A DNA stretch of 64,000 bases, taken from NCBI RefSeq assembly GCF_026262505.1, contig NC_067203.1:10912001-10976000 (forward strand), written 5' to 3'. Below, piece after piece: positions 57,539 through 64,000 of the stretch (position 1 is its first letter; each line of letters starts with the position of its first letter). A program made the position numbers and the translations under genes. The DNA is from Trichomonas vaginalis G3. Taxonomy: Eukaryota > Parabasalia > Trichomonadida > Trichomonadidae. The notes under the pieces were generated by a model. It was not told the DNA's origin, did no database searches, and saw nothing but the letters and a program-made list of their open reading frames with translations.

Positions 57539-57627
57539 TGTTGTCATCATTTTTAAAAGAAGTTAAATAACCTGGTAGCACATGGTAACATGGTAACACC
57601 ATCAGTTATTCAAAAATATATTTTTGC

Positions 57628-58101
57628 TTAAATAGCTTCAGGGTCTATTTCTTCAACCATTTCACTTACTTCGTCAATGTCAATTGAAGCTTCTTCAACC
57701 TTTGGTAAGAATTTCTGTATAACATCTTTGTTCGTTATTGTCTTCAGAGATGAAGGATAATATTTCACATTTGTTTCACCTTTCTTATATTCTTTCTGTT
57801 CGGAAAGATTTAAAGCAATACTGAAGAAGTCAATATTAGAGTTCTTTATAACAGTATAATGAGTATCTTTGACATTCACGAAGAAACTCTTTTGTTTCAA
57901 AACTACTGCTAACTCTTGTGAAGTATAACGTTTGCGGTCAATGACGATAGCTAATGGTCTGACATACTGACCAAACTTAGATTCTTTCACAAACTTCTTG
58001 TTAAAGATAACATTAACATTTGAAGCATTATTGAACTCATTCTTGATGGCAGTAGCGAGAGCATTGTATGAAAAGAACTTGCAATCTTGCATGTGTTTCA
58101 T
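57628..58101 (-). CDS. Hypothetical Maverick protein (157 residues)
   Basis: ATG-started. An N-terminal helix-strand domain (FFSYNALATAIKNEF, NVIFNKKFVKESKFG) and an acidic end EEIDPEAI. The similar acidic end of the 1,461 gene of Maverick A suggests a shared slot. No family recognised. Confidence 0.6.
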   Translation of the reverse strand: MKHMQDCKFFSYNALATAIKNEFNNASNVNVIFNKKFVKESKFGQYVRPLAIVIDRKRYTSQELAVVLKQKSFFVNVKDTHYTVIKNSNIDFFSIALNLSEQKEYKKGETNVKYYPSSLKTITNKDVIQKFLPKVEEASIDIDEVSEMVEEIDPEAI

Positions 58102-58192
58102 TAAAATAAAAATATTAAATTATTTTGAAAAATAACTTAAAAAAAATCTAATCTAATTTTTTCAAAAATATTTTTTTTATTTCCTACTAAAG

Positions 58193-58471
58193 ATGTATCG
58201 GAAGTTGTCTAAGTTAGAACACTCGGAAATAAAACAACTTCTTACAGAAGCTAATATAGATGTTGCAAAGCATTACGCAACAAACAAAAAAGCACTCGCT
58301 GACTTCATTAAAGACTATAATGGTGCAATAAGTTATGATAGAATTCATGAGTTCATAAAGCCGCAACGCGGCGAGGACGAAGTCCATGCAATAGCATTTC
58401 CTTTAAATGACGTTGCTATTGACTTATATCATAGACGTTCAGTACCTCATGAAGTAAGAAGAGAGATTTGA
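58193..58471 (+). CDS. N-terminal-like frame upstream of the polymerase
   Basis: 92 codons from an ATG. A helical start (MYRKLSKLEHSEIKQLLTEANI) and, near residue 57, an in-frame mini-hairpin pair coding PQRGEDEVHA. It lies 67 bp before the polymerase frame on the same strand and may be its leader region or a separate small gene. Confidence 0.45.
   Translation: MYRKLSKLEHSEIKQLLTEANIDVAKHYATNKKALADFIKDYNGAISYDRIHEFIKPQRGEDEVHAIAFPLNDVAIDLYHRRSVPHEVRREI
58360..58385. repeat. Mini-hairpin pair inside a coding frame
   Basis: GCCGC-AAC-GCGGC (58,360-58,372) and GGAC-GAA-GTCC (58,375-58,385), both perfect, followed by ATG. Confidence 0.9.
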
Positions 58472-58538
58472 CATAACAAATGCGAACGTTGGTGAAACAA
58501 GAAGAAGAGACGACACACTGAAACAACAGAGAAGAGAG

Positions 58539-61500
58539 ATGTTTAAGAGCGCTATAGAACAAGTTCGCAAAGCTAACGATGTCATTCGTTCCATTGACGA
58601 CAAACCAAAAGAAGGTGAGAGATGGTTAAAGAAAGATGAAGAGAATAGGAAGAGAAATGTGAAGTCAGGCAATAGACTCATTGACTTTAACATCGAAGCT
58701 TTAGATGAACCAAACAGAGACTACTTACACAAACATTTCGGTAAGGTTTTCATGAGACTCTTAGAGAAAATTAAAATAAACTCACAACAGAGATGGATGG
58801 TATGTTATAAACTTGGTGGAAAGTATGAATGTTCTACGTTAAACCTCAATAATATTGGAACATTACTACATCAGCTCTTGAAGGAGAACTTTATATCAGA
58901 GATAGAAGCAAATGCTGCAGGTATTGTTGAAATGCACTATGACTTCTTCTTGACAAACATAAAGAATCTTACCGAAATAAAGATGTATGATTTAACAGAA
59001 TATGAAGGCTTAACGATGTCAGATGTAAAGAAAGGCAAACCAAAAAAGAGACCATATAGAGATGAAAGCACACTGACAAATGACCAGAAAGCCATTTTGG
59101 AAGCTCTTAAGCAAACAGGAAACCCAGCACTTATAGAAAGCTTTTGGAAAGATAATGGTGAAAAGAAGTTTTATAAGAAGAGAAGCGGTCAGTTCTGGAA
59201 GTATCTTTGCACATTACCTATAAATCTTGAACGCTACCAAATCTTCAATGAACTGAACAAAAGAACTGCAACACTTATGACAGAGGACAATTGTTTCGTT
59301 TATGCTTGCATTCAGGCTGGAGTAAATGAAGAAACTATTGACCACATGAGAGAAGTCATTCGTGTTAGAGACTTTCCTCAAAGTAAAGTACAAGAAATTT
59401 CTGACGCAACAGGTATATCATTTAATGTTACCATTGGTTATTTCAATGAGTCAAGACATAATGAAATAAAGAGATATATACCAAAAGAATGCGAAACTGT
59501 TAGAACTATTGACTTACTTCTTGTTGAAGACCACTACATGCTAAATGAAAGATTACCAATGACAACATACTTCATTCGAAACTATAAAGAAATTCTCAAA
59601 GCTTGTGGTGGAATGAACATTGAGAAACAGATGAAGATTTATACAAAGAGAGAAGATAAATATGTAGTTCGTTATGATAGAACAACACCGTTATGGGATG
59701 TTATGAAAACATTGTGGGAGTGCAAATATTTCGAACCTATTTCTTATGGAGAACTTTTCACATATACTACTGACTTATATAAACAGAACCTTGCACCATT
59801 TAAAGATTTGACATATGCTCCAAAGTATTGTGTACAACTGAAGAAGAAAGCAGAGTCAAAAGAAGTAAATAAAGCTAAATGTAAATTCATACCTGAGCAC
59901 GTTTTCTTTGCTGACTTTGAGTGTAGTACGGATGGCTTTCATAAAGCTTTTAACATCTGTTATGACAGTGAAGATGGTTCAGTTAGTGAAAGCATTTGGG
60001 GTCAAAACTGTGCAACAGAATTTTTGGAAAGACTTCCTGACAAGAGTTTAATATATTTCCATAACCTCAGTTATGACATAAACTTCATCTTAAGACACAT
60101 GACAGAAGTGAAAGGAACTCCCATCATTAAAGGTTCACGAACAATGCAAATAACTGGCTTATATAAAGGACGGGCAATTATTATAAAAGACTCTTACAGT
60201 GTTATAAATAAGAAGCTTAAACTATTTCCTGCTATGTTTAACTTACAAACAGGACCGAAAGAAGTATTTCCATATAACTACTACAGCAGTGTTTTGTTAG
60301 CAAATGACAACAGAACTGGTGTCATTTCTGAAGCATGTAAGTTTATCCATGATGCAGATACATTTATGAAGAACATAGATTCCATCAAAGGTTGCAGAAT
60401 AGATGAAAACCACTTCGACTTAGAAAAATATAGCACGTTTTACTGCAAACAAGATGTAAGAATTTTAAGAGAAGGTTTTGTAAAGTTCCGCAATGACTTA
60501 TTGAAAGAGTTTGATTTAAACGTTTATGACTACGTTAGTATTTGTTCTATTGCTAACAAATTGTTTGAGAACAGAGTATACTTCCCGAATGGAAATCTTT
60601 ATGACCTCTCAAATAAACCAAGAGAATTTATTTCGAGATGCATTCAAGGTGGAAGATGTATGTTGTCAGATAACATGAAACAAAAGAGCAAAAAGAAACT
60701 CATTGCTGACTTCGACACTGTTTCATTATATCCTTCAGCTATAGCAAGACTTTATACTTTAGAAGGTATTCCAAAAGTATTGAAGGATGAGATGTTAAGC
60801 ACAGAGTATCTCATGAGACATTTATTCGATGATGACCAAAAGGAACCCATTGGTGAAAAGTTTATGTCTGGCTTCTTTGTTCTCATTAAGATAACAGAGA
60901 TTGGTATACCCAGACACTTTCATTTAATAGTTTGCGACCCTGAACTAAATCCAGAACTTAACGTTCCAAGAAGTTCAAACACTTGCTGTCTCATGTATGT
61001 TGACCATATAACATTACAAGACCTCATAAAATATCAAGGTGTCAAATGTGAAGTGTTGCAAGGATACTATTACGATGGAAACAGAGATATGAGAATAAGA
61101 GATGAAGTAAAGAAGTTGTTTGAGTTAAGGTTAAAGTATAAGAAAGAAGAAAACCCCTTACAAGAAATTATAAAACTCATTCTGAACAGCATTTATGGCA
61201 AAACTATTCTATCTCCTATTGAGTCAAAAATAACCATAGTAAATGACAAAGATGCTATAAGATATGCTATAAGAAATTACAACCATATAGTGAAGTTCGA
61301 AGGTTTGGATGGTTCAGATAAAACTATTTTCAAGCTAACGAAAAGCATTTGCAGACACTTTAACTTCTGTCCACTTGGTGTTAATATTCTGTCTATGTCA
61401 AAACGTATTATGAATGAAGTATTCTGTACTGCAGAGGACATGGGACTTCAAATCTTTTACCAGGATACCGACAGTATGCACTTATATAATGAAGACATCC

Positions 61501-61971
61501 CAAAGCTTGCAGCAGAGTTTAAGAAAGAGATATGGTCGCGAACTTATAGGAAAGAACCTTGGTCAATTTCATAGCGACTTTGCAGAAATAACACCTGGAA
61601 AACAAAGTTTAGCTTATAAAAGTATTTTCTGTGGAAAGAAGACCTACATAGACTTACTCACTAACGATTTAAATGAAGTTGCATTTCACTGCAGAATGAA
61701 AGGCGTGAAGCAAGATGTTATTGCTTTAACCGCTAATGAAATGTTTCCTGAAGCTATACAATGCTATTACAATGAAGATAAGAACATTCACATACCTGTT
61801 GGAACATATGACAAAGACTCTGAGTTCAGTTTAATGAAACTTTACAAAGCACTTCATGATGGTCAAGAGATTGCATTCGACTTATGTAAGTCATGTCAAC
61901 CTTGCTTTGCTGAAAAGTTCAACTTTTCAATAACGACTAAAACAAGCTTTATTCGTAAGTTGAAGTTCTGA
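58539..61971 (+). pseudogene. Protein-primed family B DNA polymerase (Maverick B)
   Basis: A long N-terminal region contains TEDNCFVYACIQAGV, a motif I recall from the N-terminus of Polinton polymerases. The 3'-5' exonuclease follows, with FFADFECST (Exo I), FHNLSYDINFIL (Exo II) and YCKQDVRIL (Exo III). The palm motifs DFDTVSLYPSA (A), KLILNSIYGK (B) and YQDTDSM (C) come next, in the right order. Inserts between them fit terminal-protein-primed polymerases. It replicates the linear element from its ends. It looks broken, about one break. A short 13-bp tandem repeat (AATGAGGTCATG type) follows near 61,990. Confidence 0.92.
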
Positions 61972-62055
61972 GGTCATTTATTTTTGTCAGCAATGAGGTC
62001 ATGAATGAGGTCATGAATGAGGTCATTCGTGATAAAAATAAAGCTAGCGTAGATT

Positions 62056-62914
62056 TTACAATACTGCGATGGTAGAGTTTAAGAGTTGTGCTTCAATGTA
62101 GAGACAGTCCTTATGGTCTGGAGGCAAGAACACTGGACATTTATGGTCATGAGTGGAGAACATGTCTATCCAAAACTCACGATTGAAGCCAGTTAATTTA
62201 TAGTATTTAGGGTTAGGAAGTGGTGAAGTTCTTGTATGACCAATGAACTCATTTTCAACTCCTTTACTTAAGTTTGAATATAATATAGCTTGCTTTCTAT
62301 CCCAAATGCCAGGTGTTACAATCTTTGAAAATTCATTTTTCCTCGGAAGCATTGCATCATAATTGAAAACATTCTTAAAATCATCACTTGGTTCGGAGAT
62401 TTGAAATCTTATACGTAATGGATTTTTTTTCTCTTTAGCGACTTCATTGAATGGTGAGAATACAATGAATTGACAGTCATGAGTTCCATCTTCATTTTCA
62501 TTAAATTCATAATGAAAGTCTATAAGTTGTGGCTGACTACCTTCTTCTTTCAGTTGTGCAAGAAACTCACGTAAAGGCTGTAAAGTTTGTACTTCAATGT
62601 TGAACTTTTTCTCGAACATCTCATTAAATGAAATCATACATTGCAACAATGTTGTATCGTCTTTAAAGTATTTGTATATGTGAATGTTTTGGGCGCTTAA
62701 AGACTGTTCGTCATTTTCTATCTCGAACTTGAAGTATAAAGTCAACCTTTCTGAAAGCACGTGTTATATACATATTTGTTATGCCAATGTACTTCTCTTC
62801 ATTTATGTTCACAATCCAGTCTGTTGGAAACTTAAACGTTACTCTGTTCCCCTTTATTTTGACGTCAGGGTTTTCACTACTGAACGCAACAGATAAAGGT
62901 ATTTGTCTATACAT
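62056..62914 (-). pseudogene. Candidate penton/minor capsid protein (Maverick B)
   Basis: Beta-rich sequence with an opening KFPTDWIVNINEEKYIGITNMYITRAF and a long C-terminal half ending YIEAQLLNSTIAV. Together with the capsid gene starting at 63,686 it forms the usual minor-plus-major capsid pair of Polintons. It looks broken, about one break. Family assignment is from pattern and position. Confidence 0.5.
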
Positions 62915-62938
62915 TTAGTTCGGATAAAAATAAACCAT

Positions 62939-63178
62939 TTACTCTTTCTTTGCTTCAGCTTCTTCTCTAGCTTTCTTTGCCAGCAAACGTGGGTTCTTTT
63001 GTCTTCCAGCAGCTAATGCAGCAAGTTGTTTTTCACTAAGTTTTCTCTTTGGTCTCTCTGGCTTTTGTTCTTGTTTTTGTTCCTTCAGTTCGGATAAAAT
63101 TTGCTCACGAATTTCTTTCTTCAATGCTTCAACATCTATGACACCTTGGGTCTTGTCCGTAGGGCTTGTCTGAGTCAT
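62939..63178 (-). CDS. Small basic DNA-binding-like protein
   Basis: 79 residues from the ATG at 63,178. A helix (IDVEALKKEIREQIL) is followed by a Lys/Arg-rich region (RPKRKLSEKQLAALAAGRQK) and an Ala/Glu/Lys tail. The LSEKQLAALAAGRQ pattern recurs in small viral basic proteins. A genome-condensing or packaging role is possible. It lies head-to-head with the gene at 63,224, 45 bp apart. Confidence 0.5.
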   Translation of the reverse strand: MTQTSPTDKTQGVIDVEALKKEIREQILSELKEQKQEQKPERPKRKLSEKQLAALAAGRQKNPRLLAKKAREEAEAKKE

Positions 63179-63223
63179 TTGATTGCAGATAAAAAACAAA
63201 ATTAAAACTTTAACCGATGTAAA

Positions 63224-63658
63224 ATGAGCTTGTCAAAATCAGAGCGAGAGTCTATTATATTAAATGACGCAAGAGGAATACAACATCCTTTCTATTACGT
63301 AAGTCAGAGTAAAGATGGTAAAATATACGTAAGAAAAAGAAAGGTACCATTAGCGAATGCAGAGAGCGACAACATTAAGGTGCATGGCAAGGGTGAAGTC
63401 CATGAAGTCCATATAAAACCTTCTGTTCAAACTGAGCCACCAAAAGAACAAGAAGAAAAGAAGCCAGATGTACTTTCAATAACGAACCAAGAGCTTATTG
63501 CAAAGTTCGTGAATTTCATTGAAAAACAAACCGAGTCAAAGAACCCTGACCCGCCAGTGAAAGAAGTTGAGACAAAAGAGAATGTACAGTTCATTGAAAA
63601 TGTCAAGAAACAACTTCCACCACGAATGCCAAGAAGAAGAGTGAGAATAATGAAGTAA
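63224..63658 (+). CDS. Hypothetical Maverick protein with basic end
   Basis: 144 residues. N-terminal domain (SERESIILNDARGIQHPFYYV), a Pro/Glu/Lys linker, a short helix (ITNQELIAKFVNFIEK) and a basic end RMPRRRVRIMK. A decayed mini-hairpin-like segment lies near 63,380-63,404. It is 27 bp upstream of the capsid gene; a capsid-associated role is possible. Confidence 0.55.
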   Translation: MSLSKSERESIILNDARGIQHPFYYVSQSKDGKIYVRKRKVPLANAESDNIKVHGKGEVHEVHIKPSVQTEPPKEQEEKKPDVLSITNQELIAKFVNFIEKQTESKNPDPPVKEVETKENVQFIENVKKQLPPRMPRRRVRIMK

Positions 63659-63685
63659 ATAGATATTTTTATCTGAAGTAAATAC

Positions 63686-64000
63686 ATGCAGAACGAACAG
63701 CTAAACGAATTTACTCCAGCAGAGCATATTCATCAGATTCGCTCATATTTCGATATCATAGACAATGCAGTTCAAATTGGTGACACTAATAGAAAATATT
63801 CTGACGCAAAGATTCCATCACAACCTGGAACTGCTAAAGATAACACATGGGTAACATTCAATCTCTCACCTCCTGGTGAAAATATGTTGGACCTTTACAA
63901 TACATTCATTACGTATAAAATGGAAGGTCAATTTATTGTAGATAAAGAAATTGGTTCAGGTTCCAATAAAACAAACCCACCAGGATTTTGGATTGGTTTC
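63686..64000 (+). CDS. Major capsid protein, N-terminal part (Maverick B; runs off the window)
   Basis: An ATG at 63,686 opens 105 codons still open at the window end. The layout follows the Maverick A capsid gene: a helical start (AEHIHQIRSYFDIID), a strand with DLYNTFITYKMEGQFIV and a strand with FWIGF. It stands next to a minor-capsid-type gene, as usual in Polintons. Only the first quarter or so is visible. Confidence 0.55.
   Translation, partial: MQNEQLNEFTPAEHIHQIRSYFDIIDNAVQIGDTNRKYSDAKIPSQPGTAKDNTWVTFNLSPPGENMLDLYNTFITYKMEGQFIVDKEIGSGSNKTNPPGFWIGF

Larger units (their letters stand above)
44702..64000. mobile_element. Maverick/Polinton copy B (right end outside window)
   Basis: More than 19 kb hold a packaging ATPase, rve integrase with chromo-like tail, KilA-N/DUF3627 protein, protein-primed DNA polymerase, capsid-type proteins and a tail-fibre-like protein: the Maverick gene set. 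The left end is placed near 44,702, where the MULE gene it interrupts stops and an AG-starting sequence begins. Many genes look whole; several, including the polymerase, integrase, ATPase and fibre region, look broken, with roughly one break each or a few in the fibre. The many intact frames suggest a fairly young copy. Confidence 0.85.

Overview
The window looks like nuclear DNA of the parabasalid parasite Trichomonas vaginalis or a close relative. The evidence is AT-rich spacers, long intronless genes, TCA(T)T/A initiator-like sites a few bases upstream of start codons, DUF3447/ankyrin proteins, a MULE transposase with an F/Y-rich domain, and very large Maverick (Polinton) elements. No species-specific marker was searched, so this is recognition from memory.

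Layout. (1) 1 to about 10,256: the right part of Maverick copy A, carrying a packaging ATPase, remains of an SF3 helicase, a double-jelly-roll-type major capsid protein and a 1,134-residue P/Q-repeat coiled-coil protein. It appears broken in several genes. (2) 10,479-10,552: an intact tRNA-Ile(UAU) about 220 bp from the Maverick end. (3) 11.4-18.0 kb: a complete TOR-type PIK kinase. (4) 18.75-26.6 kb: an inverted duplication of a gene combining a helical domain, a ubiquitin-like domain and a bacterial-looking 'KPVIYLYP' domain. It flanks a CC2D2A-like ciliary transition-zone gene. (5) 27.4-40.2 kb: a frame-broken surface glycoprotein gene, a Wntless/TMEM181-like membrane protein, a small two-TM protein, a divergent IQ-coiled-coil/BAR-like pair, a tetraspanin-like protein, a broken ankyrin gene with a double cruciform at its 5' side, and an ARM/HEAT-like protein. 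(6) 41.0-44.7 kb: remains of a Mutator-like (MULE) element coding for F/Y-rich domain, DUF3447-like helices and transposase, with two minisatellite arrays beside it. (7) about 44.70 kb to the window end: Maverick copy B, inserted into the MULE gene. It carries an ATPase, capsid-type proteins, a phage-tail-fibre-like protein, an rve integrase with a chromo-like tail, a KilA-N/DUF3627 protein, a protein-primed family B DNA polymerase and the start of a major capsid protein. Several of its genes look broken.

How the parts relate. The two Mavericks share an ATPase, a CCG-motif protein, a KilA-N protein and a capsid module, but differ in replication genes and order, so they are separate lineages or mosaics. 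The host genes are a mix of signalling (TOR), flagellar (CC2D2A-like, perhaps IQ and BAR) and surface or membrane functions, with no operon-like logic.

The most unusual signals are these. First, a family of tandem mini-hairpins (4-6 bp arms, mostly 3-nt loops), mostly in Maverick B and several times in frame inside genes. Second, a repeated palindrome GGTGAGATCTCACC with an asymmetric tail. Third, paired ubiquitin-like fusion genes whose flanks are near identical while the ubiquitin-like cassette has diverged. In one copy a stop and start codon stand exactly where the other has the Gly-Gly site.
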